From Alcaligenaceae bacterium (GTDB lineage: Bacteria; Pseudomonadota; Gammaproteobacteria; Burkholderiales; Burkholderiaceae_B), in assembly GCA_012727555.1 (NCBI GenBank), contig JAAYGT010000096.1, positions 1-34,526 of the forward strand: 34,526 nucleotides of DNA. Reading direction: 5' to 3'. This document shows, piece by piece, positions 26,033 to 34,526 of the stretch (within the stretch, counting starts at the first letter, position 1; each line of letters starts with the position of its first letter). Below the pieces are notes generated by a model. It searched no databases, had not been told where the DNA came from, and saw only the letters and a list, made by a program, of their open reading frames with translations. Position numbers and translations under genes: made by a program.

Positions 26033-27643
26033 ATGTTTGATCACGCTTTCCCGGCCATTGACCCTGCCACACTGAAGTCCTGGCTCCACGATGGCCAGGA
26101 GCTGGCTTTGCTCGACGTGCGCGAGGCAGGCCAGTTTGGTGAAGACCACTTGTTTTACGCCATTCCGTTGCCCTACAGCGTGCTTGAGGCCGAGATCGAG
26201 CGGCTGGCGCCCAGGAAATCGGTGCGCGTGGTGGTTTATGGCGATGCCACCACACAGGGTGTGGTGCAGCGTTGCGCTGCAGCGTTGTCAGCCCTGGGCT
26301 ATACCGCCTGTCATGTGCTGCAGGGTGGGATCGAAGCCTGGAAAGCTGCGGGGTTCACCACCTTTGCGGGTGTGAACCTGCCCAGCAAAACCTTTGGTGA
26401 ACTGGCCGAACATGCCTGGCATACGCCCCGCGTCACCGCGCAGCAATTGCACGCCTGGATGCAGGAACCTGACCGCCGCTTTGTGGTGCTCGACGGGCGT
26501 CCGGTGGACGAGTTCCGGAAAATGAGCATTCCGGGGGCCATTTGTTGCCCGAATGGTGAACTGGCCTTGCGTATACAGGAACTCGTACCCGATGCCGAAA
26601 CGGCCATTGTGATCAACTGTGCCGGTCGCACACGCAGCATTATCGGTGCACAGACCTTGATCAATCTGGGCATCCCGAATCCGGTCTATGCCCTGGAAAA
26701 TGGTACGCAAGGCTGGTACCTGGCCGACTTCGCTCTGGAGCACGGCGCAGATCGCCGCTATCCCGTGGAAATTTCCCCGGCCAGCCTGCAGCAGGCGCGC
26801 GCACGTGCAAACCAGGTTCGCGAGCGCTTTGACATTCCGTCTGTCGATGCGGCCACACTGGCTGGCTGGCTGGCGGGCGATCAATACAGTGTTTTCGTGT
26901 GCGATGTGCGCACGCGTGAAGAGTTCGAGCGGGCCGCGTTGCCCCCGGTGGTTCAGCACACGCCAGGCGGGCAGCTGATCCAGGCAACCGACCAGTATGC
27001 AGGCGTGCGTGGTGGGCGCATCGTGCTGTGCGACTTCGATGCCATCCGTGCCCCCGTTGTGGCCAGCTGGTTGAAGCAGCTGGGCTGGTCCGTGTTTCTG
27101 TTGTCACAAACCGATGCGGACACCCTTGCCGCACTGCCTCAGCCAAAACGCAGCCAGCCGGTCGGCGGCAGTGTGCCACCTTTGCCCGCACCTGCCGTGG
27201 TGGAACTGCTGAACGAAGGCGCAACCCTGGTCGATCTGCGGCAAAGCATGCAGTACCGCGCCGGGCATGTGCAGGGCGCCTTGTGGGCCGTGCGCCCAAT
27301 GCTTGATACCGTGTTGCCGGTTGCACTGGACAACCCGGTTATTTTGTTGGGAACGGATGTACAGCGCCTGGCCTGGGTGGCCCGCGACCTGACCAGTCGT
27401 GGCTTCAGGCGCGTTTATATATGCACGGAAAGCCTGGGTGCTTTGCGTGATGCCGGTTGCCTTATTGAAGCAACGCCTGACACACCACCCGATGCGCAGT
27501 GCATTGACTACCTGTTCTTTGTGCATGACCGCCACGATGGCAACAAAGACGCCGCGCGGCAGTATCTGGCCTGGGAAACCGGCCTGGTGGCACAGCTTGA
27601 TGCCCAGGAACGGGCGGGGTTTGTGTTGCCGGTTCAGGCGTGA
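26033..27643 (+). CDS. Four-domain rhodanese-like sulfurtransferase
   Basis: This 536-residue cytoplasmic protein is made of four rhodanese-like domains: about 10-110, 130-235, 270-365 and 385-480, plus a C-terminal part rich in acidic residues. Only domain 2 has the canonical active loop, C196-A-G-R-T-R. Domain 3 has a cysteine at the right strand end (C333) but an altered loop (CDFDAIR), and domains 1 and 4 have Gly/Thr/Asp there. It probably transfers or carries sulfane sulfur, with domains 1 and 4 structural. The ATG at 26033 fits the first domain; the frame upstream to 25937 has no homology signs. It lies 127 bases after the dioxygenase gene and is probably co-regulated with it. Confidence 0.85.
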   Translation: MFDHAFPAIDPATLKSWLHDGQELALLDVREAGQFGEDHLFYAIPLPYSVLEAEIERLAPRKSVRVVVYGDATTQGVVQRCAAALSALGYTACHVLQGGIEAWKAAGFTTFAGVNLPSKTFGELAEHAWHTPRVTAQQLHAWMQEPDRRFVVLDGRPVDEFRKMSIPGAICCPNGELALRIQELVPDAETAIVINCAGRTRSIIGAQTLINLGIPNPVYALENGTQGWYLADFALEHGADRRYPVEISPASLQQARARANQVRERFDIPSVDAATLAGWLAGDQYSVFVCDVRTREEFERAALPPVVQHTPGGQLIQATDQYAGVRGGRIVLCDFDAIRAPVVASWLKQLGWSVFLLSQTDADTLAALPQPKRSQPVGGSVPPLPAPAVVELLNEGATLVDLRQSMQYRAGHVQGALWAVRPMLDTVLPVALDNPVILLGTDVQRLAWVARDLTSRGFRRVYICTESLGALRDAGCLIEATPDTPPDAQCIDYLFFVHDRHDGNKDAARQYLAWETGLVAQLDAQERAGFVLPVQA

Positions 27644-27707
27644 TTGACCTGGGCGACCAGCTTTATTGAAGGTCGATCATTGCCCCAGACTTGTCCAGCT
27701 GCAGAGG

Positions 27708-27920
27708 CTGTCCGGGTGCCGGGATCAGCGGGTCTGCTTGAGCACGCCGCCGTTTCGGTGTGCAATGGGGAGGCAAGCGCCCGGCTGTGTGAGCGCGACG
27801 CTTGTCGATCCACCGGATCGACCGCGCGAGTTCCGGGCGCGCCCCATTGCGCACCGAAACGGCGGGAAGCCCCGAAGGGGCCCGTGCGATGCAGGCCTGC
27901 TGATCCCGGCACCCGGACAG
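27708..27920. repeat. 213-bp imperfect palindromic intergenic repeat
   Basis: The outer arms 27708-27737 and 27891-27920 are inverted copies (the first 22 bases, CTGTCCGGGTGCCGGGATCAGC on the left, identical). A second pair, near 27747-27770 and 27842-27865, has one mismatch in 24 bases, and the tip TCGATCC-ACC-GGATCGA is at 27805-27821. The right arm carries an extra small hairpin (GCCCC-TTC-GGGGC). The whole could fold into one long hairpin. It fills the space between the convergent rhodanese and gltD genes, with no coding content, and may work as a bidirectional terminator or mRNA 3'-end structure. A related copy lies at 34438-34526. Confidence 0.8.
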
Positions 27921-27930
27921 GCGCGTCAGA

Positions 27931-27980
27931 AGAACCCAACCCCGCCGCAAAGAACCCCTACCCGCTGCAAAAGAACCCAA
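27931..27980. repeat. Short tandem repeat next to gltD stop
   Basis: The heptamer AGAACCC recurs at 27931, 27951 and 27972 in units of 20-21 bases (AGAACCC-then-C-rich-then-GCNGCAAA), about two and a half copies, ending at the gltD stop codon. Read toward the gene's 3' side it is a GC-rich run without T-tracts. It adjoins the palindrome; together with 27644-27707, where I see nothing, it completes the intergenic stretch. Confidence 0.55.
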
Positions 27981-29444
27981 TCAACGCGGCAGAACGCTTT
28001 CCCCCATCAGGAACTCATCAACGGCCCGTGCACACTGGCGGCCTTCCCGAATGGCCCAGACAACCAGGGATTGCCCCCGGCGCATATCGCCTGCAGCAAA
28101 CACTTTGGCGACGTTCGTTGAGTAGTTGAACGTATCGGCGCTTGCGTTGCCCCGGGCATCAATATTCACCTTGAAAGCGTCAAGCACGTTTTTCACGGGT
28201 GACACAAACCCCATGGCCAGCAACACCAGATCCGCCGGAAGTTCGAACTGCGAGCCTTCGACTTCCTGCATTTTCATCTGCCCTGTGACTTTGTCTTTTT
28301 TCCATTCAACACGAACGGCCACCAGTTTTTCCACCTTGCCGCCCTTGCCCTCGAAGGCTTTGGTGGCCACGGCCCAGTCGCGCTGACAACCTTCATCGTG
28401 CGAGGACGACGTGCGCAGCTTGGCCGGCCAGTACGGCCAGGTCATGGGTTTGTCTTCCTGGTCGGGCAGGCGTGGCATGAGTTCGAACTGAGTGACCGAC
28501 AGAGCCCCATGACGGTTGCTGGTACCAACGCAGTCGGAGCCGGTGTCGCCGCCTCCGATCACGATGACATGCTTGCCCTTGGCCGAGATCTGTTTCTCGA
28601 TGCGATCACCGTTGTTCACCTTGTTTTGTTGGGTGAGGAATTCCATGGCGTAATGCACGCCTTTCAGTTCGCGCCCGGGGACAGGAAGATCGCGGGGATT
28701 TTCCGCACCCCCGGTGAGCACGATGGCATCGAACTCGTCGTTCAGCGATTCAGGCGTGCGTACGGTCAGGCCCTCTTCGGCATGTTCGGCCAGACCCACG
28801 TAGGTCGAGGCCTGGAACTCCACCCCTTCCGCTTCCATCTGGGCCAGACGGCGGTCGATGTGGGACTTTTCCAGTTTGAAATCGGGGATGCCGTAGCGCA
28901 GCAGGCCGCCTACACGATTGCTCTTTTCAAACACGGTGACAGAATGGCCTGCCCGTGCCAGTTGCTGTGCACAGGCCAGACCGGCCGGGCCGGAACCCAC
29001 CACAGCGACCTTCTTGCCGGTTTTGCGGGCCGGTGGTTGCGGTACCACCCAGCCCTGTTCCCAACCTTTGTCGATAATGGCGTGCTCGATCGACTTGATG
29101 CCCACCGCATCGGTATTGATATTGAGCGTACAGGCTGCCTCGCAGGGGGCGGGACAGATACGGCCGGTGAATTCCGGGAAGTTGTTGGTGGAGTGCAGCA
29201 CATCGAGTGCGCCGCGCCAGTTCTGGCGGTAGACCAGATCATTGAAATCGGGAATGACGTTGTTGACCGGGCAGCCGTTGTTGCAGAACGGAATACCGCA
29301 GTCCATGCAGCGCGCGCCCTGCTGTTTGGCTTCGTTGTCGGAGAGCGTATTGACGAATTCCTTCCAGTGCTTCACCCGGGTGACGGGGGCCTCGTAGGTT
29401 TCGGGAACACGCTGAAATTCGAGAAATCCGGTAGGTTTGCCCAT
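27981..29444 (-). CDS. gltD: Glutamate synthase (NADPH) small subunit
   Basis: GltD passes electrons from NADPH through FAD and iron-sulfur clusters to GltB. The 487-residue protein has N-terminal cysteines C46, C49, C54 and C58 ([13 protein letters not shown]) and C97, C101 and C105 (CPAPCEAAC) for 4Fe-4S clusters. The FAD motif is GSGPAG at 150-155, and an NADPH-binding GGGDTGSD lies near residue 290. The C-terminus [33 protein letters not shown] is the second FAD-binding segment. It begins 12 bases after gltB, so the two are co-transcribed. Confidence 0.97.
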   Translation of the reverse strand: MGKPTGFLEFQRVPETYEAPVTRVKHWKEFVNTLSDNEAKQQGARCMDCGIPFCNNGCPVNNVIPDFNDLVYRQNWRGALDVLHSTNNFPEFTGRICPAPCEAACTLNINTDAVGIKSIEHAIIDKGWEQGWVVPQPPARKTGKKVAVVGSGPAGLACAQQLARAGHSVTVFEKSNRVGGLLRYGIPDFKLEKSHIDRRLAQMEAEGVEFQASTYVGLAEHAEEGLTVRTPESLNDEFDAIVLTGGAENPRDLPVPGRELKGVHYAMEFLTQQNKVNNGDRIEKQISAKGKHVIVIGGGDTGSDCVGTSNRHGALSVTQFELMPRLPDQEDKPMTWPYWPAKLRTSSSHDEGCQRDWAVATKAFEGKGGKVEKLVAVRVEWKKDKVTGQMKMQEVEGSQFELPADLVLLAMGFVSPVKNVLDAFKVNIDARGNASADTFNYSTNVAKVFAAGDMRRGQSLVVWAIREGRQCARAVDEFLMGESVLPR

Positions 29445-29456
29445 GATGTGTCTTCC

Positions 29457-32400
29457 TTAGGCAGCAAGGGTTTGAGGGTTGTTGGCGTGCCAGAGCTCGC
29501 CCAGTGCGCGACGGTAGTCGACCGGCATGATCTTGACGAATTCCTGCCGGGCTTTGTCCCAGTTGCCCAGCATGTCGCGGGCACGGAAACTGCCTGTGTA
29601 GCGGAAGTGATCTTCGATCAGGCGCCGCAAAATGGCTTCATCGGTTTCGCGTTCGCCGCCGCGTGTGACGCTGTGCCAGTGCTCAATGTTGCCCAGGGCT
29701 TCCTGTTCCGCGCGTGGCATTATGGCTTCAAGTTCGACCATGGCCAGGTTGCAGCGCTGGCGCAGGGTGTTGTCGGGATCCCAGACGTAGGCGACACCCC
29801 CGGACATGCCGGCGGCAAAGTTGCGCCCGGTCTGGCCGATGACAACCACGGTGCCGCCGGTCATGTATTCGCAGCCGTGATCGCCTGTGCCTTCCACCAC
29901 CGCTGCCGCGCCTGAATTGCGTACGGCAAAGCGTTCGCCGGCCACGCCGTTGAAGTAGGCTTCACCCGACAGGGCACCGTACAGCACCGTGTTGCCCACA
30001 ATGATGTGATCGGGACCGAAACCGCGGAAGTCGTTCGGGGAGCGCACGATGATGCGGCCACCCGACAGACCCTTGCCGACGTAATCGTTGCCTTCGCCGA
30101 CCAGGTCAAGGGTGATGCCATGGGCCAGGAAGGCACCGAAGCTCTGGCCCGCCGAGCCATTGCACTGGATGTGAATGGTGTCGTCGGGCAGGCCGTCGTG
30201 GCCGTGGTGTTTGGCCACCAGGCCGGACAGCATGGCGCCAATGGTGCGGTTGCGGTTGCGCACAGGCACAATGAACGAGACTTTTTCGCCCCGTTCGATG
30301 GCTGCTTTGCTGCGTTCGATCAGTTGGTGATCAAGTGCGCCGGCCAGGCCGTGGTCTTGAGTCTGGGTCTGGAACAGGGTGTCGGTGGATTGCACGCTGT
30401 GGAACAGGCGCGAGAAATTCAGGCCCTGGGCTTTCCAGTGATCAATGCCCTGACGGGTGTCGAGCAGCTCGACTCGACCCACCAGTTCGTCGAAGGTGCG
30501 TACACCCAGTTGGGCCATGATTTCGCGTACTTCTTCGGCAACGAAGAAGAAGTAGTTCACGACGTGTTCGGGCTTGCCCTGGAATTTCTTGCGCAGTACG
30601 GGGTCTTGGGTGGCAACACCGACCGGACAGGTATTCAGGTGGCATTTGCGCATCATGATGCAGCCTTCCACCACCAGCGGTGCGGTGGCAAAACCGAACT
30701 CATCGGCACCCAGCAAGGCACCGATGACGACATCGCGCCCGGTTTTCATCTGGCCGTCGGCCTGCACGCGGATACGGCTGCGCAGGTTGTTGAGCAGCAG
30801 GGTTTGCTGGGTTTCGGCCAGGCCCAGTTCCCAGGGGGTACCGGCATGCTTGATCGATGACACCGGCGAGGCGCCCGTGCCGCCATCGTGGCCGGCAATG
30901 ACCACGTGATCGGCCTTGGCTTTGGCAACGCCGGTAGCGATGGTGCCCACGCCCACTTCGGAAACCAGTTTGACCGAGATGGAGGCAGCGGGATTCACGT
31001 TCTTCAGGTCGTGAATGAGTTGGGCCAGGTCTTCGATGGAGTAGATGTCGTGGTGAGGCGGTGGCGAAATGAGGCCCACGCCCGGCACCGAGTAACGCAG
31101 TTTGGCAATGTATTCAGAGACTTTGTGGCTGGGCAGCTGGCCGCCTTCGCCAGGCTTGGCGCCTTGCGCCATTTTGATCTGGATCTGGTCGGCGCTGCTG
31201 AGGTATTCGGCGGTGACACCGAAACGACCCGAGGCCACTTGCTTGATGCGTGAGCGCAGGGAGTCGCCGGACGTGAGCGGGACATCGGCTTCGACGCGGT
31301 CGGAACCCAGCACGGACGCCAGGGTGTCCCCTTTCTTGATGCCGCTTTTGCCGGTTTTCATTTCGTTGCGGTAGCGCAGTTCGTCTTCGCCGCCTTCGCC
31401 GGTGTTGGATTTGCCGCCAATGCGGTTCATGGCGACGGCCAGTACGGCGTGGGCTTCGGTGGAAATGGAACCGAGCGACATGGCGCCTGTGGCAAAGCGC
31501 TTGACGATTTCTTTGGCGGGTTCAACGTCGGCCAGTGGAATGGCCTTGGCCGGGTCGAACTTGAATTCGAACAGGCCGCGCAGGGTCATGTGACGACGTG
31601 ACTGGTCGTTGATGAGCTGGGCATATTCCTTGTAGGTGGTGTAGTTGTTGCCACGGGTGGCGTGCTGCAGTTTGGCGATGGAGTCGGGGGTCCACATGTG
31701 TTCTTCGCCACGCACGCGCCAGGCATACTCACCCCCGGTGTCAAGGGCGTTGGCCAGAACGGGGTCTGGGCTGAAAGCGGCTTTGTGAACGCGCAGGGCC
31801 TCTTCGGCCAGCTGGAAAATGCCGACGCCTTCAATGTTGCTGGGTGTGCCGCGGAAATATTTGTTGACCAGTTCGGAATTCAGGCCCACCGCTTCGAAGA
31901 TCTGGGCGCCGGTGTAGGACATATAGGTGGAAATGCCCATTTTGGACATGACCTTGTTCAAGCCCTTGCCGATGGCCTTGATGTAGTTCTTCACAGCCTT
32001 TTCCGGGTCACCCAGTGTGTGCAGGGTTTCCAGGGCCAGGTAGGGGTGGATGGCCTCGGCGCCGTAGCCGCCCAGCAGGGCAAAGTGATGCACTTCGCGG
32101 GCTGAGCCGGTTTCCACCACCAGGCCGGTGCTGGTACGCAGGCCGGCACGGATCAGGTGCTGGTGTATGGCCGATGTGGCCAGCAGTGCGGGAATGGCCA
32201 CGCGTTCGCTGTCGACCTTGCGGTCGGTGATGATCAGGACGTTGTAGCCGCTGCGAACAGCATCGGCGGCATTGGAGCACAGGGCGGCCACGCAAGCCTC
32301 GATGCCGTCTGGACCCCAGGCGACCGGGTAGGTGATGTCGAGTTCGAAACTGCGGAATTTCTGGCTGGTGATTTCGGCAATGTTGCGGATTTGCGCCATG

Positions 32401-34220
32401 GCGGCGAAGTCGAGCACGGGTTGCGAAACTTCAAGGCGCAGGGGCGGGTTGACGTTGTTGATGTCGAGCAGGTTGGGTTTGGGGCCGATGAATGACACCA
32501 GCGACATGACCAGTTGTTCGCGGATGGGGTCAATGGGCGGGTTGGTGACCTGCGCGAACATTTGCCGGAAATAGTTGTAGAGCGGCTTGGCCCGGTTCGA
32601 CAGAACCGCCAGCGGGGCATCGTTGCCCATTGAGCCGGCGGCTTCTTCGCCGCTGGCTGCCATGGGTTCGAGAATGACTTTGTAGTCTTCCTGGGTCCAG
32701 CCAAAGGCTTGCTGGCGATCAAGCAGCGAAAGTGCCTTGCCGGTTTCGGTGTCGGCCGGTTTCGGGGCAGGCAGCGATTCGAGCTTCAGGCGCAGGCGTT
32801 CGATCCATTGGCGGTAGGGGCGTGTGTTGGCCAGCTGGGACTTGATTTCGGCGTCGTCGATGATGCGGCCTTGTTGCAGGTCGATCAGGAACATTTTGCC
32901 AGGCTGCAGGCGCCATTTCTTGATGATGCGGTGTTCGGGAATGGACAGTGTGCCGGCTTCGGACGCCATGATGACCATGTCGTCGTCGGTGACGATATAA
33001 CGTGCCGGGCGCAGACCGTTGCGGTCGAGGGTGGCGCCGATCTGGCGCCCATCGGTGAAGGCCACGGCCGCCGGGCCGTCCCAGGGTTCCATCATGGCCG
33101 CATGGTATTCATAGAAGGCGCGGCGGTTGGCATCCATGGTGTCGTGCTGTTCCCAGGCTTCGGGAATCATGATCATCATGGCGTGGGCCAGTGAATAGCC
33201 CGACATGACCAGCAGTTCAAGGCAGTTGTCGAAGGTGGCGGTGTCGGACTGGCCTTCGTAGACGATGGGGTACAGCTTTTGCAGGTCTTCACCCAGAACG
33301 GCTGATTGCATGGCGCCTTCACGGGCCCGCAGCCAGTTGAAGTTGCCCTTGACCGTGTTGATTTCACCGTTATGGGCGATCATGCGGTAGGGGTGGGCCA
33401 GGGGCCAGGCCGGGAAGGTGTTGGTGGAAAAACGTTGGTGTACCAGGGCCAGGGCGGAGACGGTGCGGGTATCGGCGAGATCAAGGTAGTAGCTGCCGAC
33501 CTGGTTGGCCAGCAGCAGGCCCTTGTAGACCACGGTGCGCACGGAGATGGAGGGAACGAAGTATTCCTGGCCATGAGCCAGTTTCATGGCCTGGATGGCG
33601 TGGCTGGCTGTTTTGCGGATGACATACAGTTTTCGTTCCAGGGCGTCGGGCACCATGATGTCGGGGCCACGGCCGATGAACAGCTGGCGAATGACGGGTT
33701 CACAGGCACGCACGGTGGGTGACATGGGCATGTCGCGGTTGATGGGGACATCGCGCCAGCCCAGCACGACCTGGCCTTCATCGCGCACGGCGCGTTCAAG
33801 TTCCTGTTCGCACGCCAGGCGTGAGGCGGTTTCTTTGGGCAGGAAGACCATGGCCACGCCGTATTCGTCGGGTGGGGGCAGGGTGACGCCTTGAGCGGCC
33901 ATGTCGTCGCGGTACAAGGCATCGGGGATCTGCAGCAGAATGCCGGCGCCATCGCCCATGAGTTCGTCGGCACCGACGGCACCGCGGTGGTCAAGGTTTT
34001 CAAGGATTTTCAGGCCTTGCTGGATGATGGCATGGCTTTTGCGACCTTTGATGTGGGCCACAAAGCCGACGCCACAGGCATCGTGTTCGTTGACCGGGCT
34101 GTACAGGCCTTGGGCATGGGGTTGCCTGAGCATGACCGTTTCGGCGGTACGCGTGATTTCTGTACGGGGAATGACGCCGGGTTTTTTCTGGGCGACGGGC
34201 TGGGAGTGTTCGTGTGGCAT
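29457..34220 (-). CDS. gltB: Glutamate synthase (NADPH) large subunit
   Basis: GltB makes two glutamates from glutamine and 2-oxoglutarate. The ATG at 34220 gives 1587 residues with AGGTGAG upstream; earlier starts are unlikely. Cysteine C49 ([10 protein letters not shown]) is the N-terminal nucleophile after removal of a 48-residue propeptide. Next come the glutaminase domain, a linking domain, the FMN-barrel synthase domain ([26 protein letters not shown]) and the 3Fe-4S motif [15 protein letters not shown] near 1186-1197. The C-terminal GXGXG beta-helix ends the protein. Ammonia is channelled between sites. The usual GltB architecture is complete. Confidence 0.97.
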   Translation of the reverse strand: MPHEHSQPVAQKKPGVIPRTEITRTAETVMLRQPHAQGLYSPVNEHDACGVGFVAHIKGRKSHAIIQQGLKILENLDHRGAVGADELMGDGAGILLQIPDALYRDDMAAQGVTLPPPDEYGVAMVFLPKETASRLACEQELERAVRDEGQVVLGWRDVPINRDMPMSPTVRACEPVIRQLFIGRGPDIMVPDALERKLYVIRKTASHAIQAMKLAHGQEYFVPSISVRTVVYKGLLLANQVGSYYLDLADTRTVSALALVHQRFSTNTFPAWPLAHPYRMIAHNGEINTVKGNFNWLRAREGAMQSAVLGEDLQKLYPIVYEGQSDTATFDNCLELLVMSGYSLAHAMMIMIPEAWEQHDTMDANRRAFYEYHAAMMEPWDGPAAVAFTDGRQIGATLDRNGLRPARYIVTDDDMVIMASEAGTLSIPEHRIIKKWRLQPGKMFLIDLQQGRIIDDAEIKSQLANTRPYRQWIERLRLKLESLPAPKPADTETGKALSLLDRQQAFGWTQEDYKVILEPMAASGEEAAGSMGNDAPLAVLSNRAKPLYNYFRQMFAQVTNPPIDPIREQLVMSLVSFIGPKPNLLDINNVNPPLRLEVSQPVLDFAAMAQIRNIAEITSQKFRSFELDITYPVAWGPDGIEACVAALCSNAADAVRSGYNVLIITDRKVDSERVAIPALLATSAIHQHLIRAGLRTSTGLVVETGSAREVHHFALLGGYGAEAIHPYLALETLHTLGDPEKAVKNYIKAIGKGLNKVMSKMGISTYMSYTGAQIFEAVGLNSELVNKYFRGTPSNIEGVGIFQLAEEALRVHKAAFSPDPVLANALDTGGEYAWRVRGEEHMWTPDSIAKLQHATRGNNYTTYKEYAQLINDQSRRHMTLRGLFEFKFDPAKAIPLADVEPAKEIVKRFATGAMSLGSISTEAHAVLAVAMNRIGGKSNTGEGGEDELRYRNEMKTGKSGIKKGDTLASVLGSDRVEADVPLTSGDSLRSRIKQVASGRFGVTAEYLSSADQIQIKMAQGAKPGEGGQLPSHKVSEYIAKLRYSVPGVGLISPPPHHDIYSIEDLAQLIHDLKNVNPAASISVKLVSEVGVGTIATGVAKAKADHVVIAGHDGGTGASPVSSIKHAGTPWELGLAETQQTLLLNNLRSRIRVQADGQMKTGRDVVIGALLGADEFGFATAPLVVEGCIMMRKCHLNTCPVGVATQDPVLRKKFQGKPEHVVNYFFFVAEEVREIMAQLGVRTFDELVGRVELLDTRQGIDHWKAQGLNFSRLFHSVQSTDTLFQTQTQDHGLAGALDHQLIERSKAAIERGEKVSFIVPVRNRNRTIGAMLSGLVAKHHGHDGLPDDTIHIQCNGSAGQSFGAFLAHGITLDLVGEGNDYVGKGLSGGRIIVRSPNDFRGFGPDHIIVGNTVLYGALSGEAYFNGVAGERFAVRNSGAAAVVEGTGDHGCEYMTGGTVVVIGQTGRNFAAGMSGGVAYVWDPDNTLRQRCNLAMVELEAIMPRAEQEALGNIEHWHSVTRGGERETDEAILRRLIEDHFRYTGSFRARDMLGNWDKARQEFVKIMPVDYRRALGELWHANNPQTLAA

Positions 34221-34293
34221 GGCAGGCTCACCTGTATTGTGCTGTGCGATGTTTTGAACGATATAGGGTTTTCCTTGAGGGTTCAAGAGAAAT

Positions 34294-34312
34294 TAAATAG
34301 GGTGCGACCCTA
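34294..34312 (-). promoter_or_regulatory. Possible gltB control region with inverted repeat
   Basis: The perfect repeat TAGGGT-GCG-ACCCTA (34298-34312) lies 78-92 bases before the gltB ATG. On the minus strand it directly precedes a -10-like TATTTA (34299-34294), but I see no good -35. It could be an operator; the regulator is unknown. The rest of 34221-34437 shows nothing clear. Confidence 0.3.
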
Positions 34313-34437
34313 AATAGTTAATCTGATTTTCGATGATGATTTAAATGGGGACGGTTTTGTTTATTTTGTGATGGCGGGTTTTTGCGAAGGGTGTGGGTAT
34401 TCTTTGACGGTCCTGCCAGGGTGTGGCGGCGCCTCGG

Positions 34438-34526
34438 GTGCATCGCACGGCCCTGCGGGCTTCCCGTCGTTGCAGCCCCGGCCGGGGCGGGCCCAGAACT
34501 CGCGCGGTCGATCCGGTGGATCGACA
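34438..34526. repeat. Partial copy of the palindromic intergenic repeat, cut by the window end
   Basis: Bases 34496-34526 are an exact 31-base reverse complement of 27803-27833, covering the tip and inner arm of the palindrome. Weaker matches (TGCATCGCACGG, GGGCTTCCCG) extend it back to about 34438. The remaining half would lie beyond the window. Confidence 0.8.

Noticed and set aside
27708..27920. Insertion sequence
   Set aside because: There is no transposase and no visible target duplication; the unit is a palindrome throughout, not a pair of short ends around a gene.
27644..28129. Several 80-160 codon frames in the rhodanese-gltD gap
   Set aside because: They read through both arms of a palindrome and have mirror-image composition on both strands; none shows a domain or ribosome site.
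28398..29915. 505-codon plus-strand frame over gltD and the end of gltB
   Set aside because: Both gltD and gltB are intact on the other strand with all cofactor motifs; this frame is open only because of the codon bias of those genes.
1..34526. CRISPR array
   Set aside because: No series of regularly spaced repeats with unique spacers was seen; the only tandem unit is the 20-21 bp run at 27931-27980.

Overview
The window looks like a chromosomal segment of a betaproteobacterium, most likely Burkholderiales/Alcaligenaceae. The evidence is the gene order: mlaFEDAC, an ABC-2 exporter pair, ibaG/bolA, murA, hisGDBHAFIE, a HIT gene and tatABC on one strand, with sspAB next to petABC and a gltBD pair. 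HisG is the short form without a regulatory domain. This is inferred from gene order and protein character; no database search was possible.

Layout. (1) 1-1197 is an accessory margin: an unassigned structured stretch, a higBA toxin-antitoxin pair, a 29-codon remnant of a tyrosine integrase, AT-rich DNA with palindromes, and tRNA-Thr(UGU), whose 3' end faces the remnant. It reads as the worn end of an element that had integrated at the tRNA. (2) 1376-9182 is core metabolism and envelope: an HpaI-type aldolase, sspBA, the cytochrome bc1 complex petABC, mscL, a Nif3-like protein and a membrane-anchored HtrA protease. (3) 9230-24122 is a block of about 15 kb, all on the minus strand, with many 4-base start/stop overlaps: phospholipid transport (mla), an ABC-2 exporter, ibaG, murA, histidine biosynthesis, a HIT protein and the Tat translocase. 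(4) 24179-27643 is a sulfur module: a LysR regulator divergent from a cysteine-dioxygenase-family gene, followed by a four-domain rhodanese. (5) 27644-34526 is gltBD (glutamate synthase), with copies of a long palindromic intergenic repeat on both sides.

How the genes fit together. HisG, D, B, H, A, F, I and E cover most of histidine synthesis, but hisC, the histidinol-phosphate phosphatase and hisZ are not here. PetABC with Tat makes sense because the Rieske protein carries a twin-arginine leader. MlaFED, MlaC and MlaA form the outer-membrane lipid asymmetry route, but no MlaB gene is present. The LysR/dioxygenase intergenic region has a textbook activator site centred near -64 of a well-formed promoter, so this is probably a locally regulated thiol-oxidation unit.

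I did not find a clearly new multi-gene system. The observations most worth a second look are the integrase/tRNA/higBA scar with a possibly leaderless toxin message, the large dispersed palindrome flanking gltBD, the LysR-dioxygenase-rhodanese unit, and the genes missing from the mla and his clusters.
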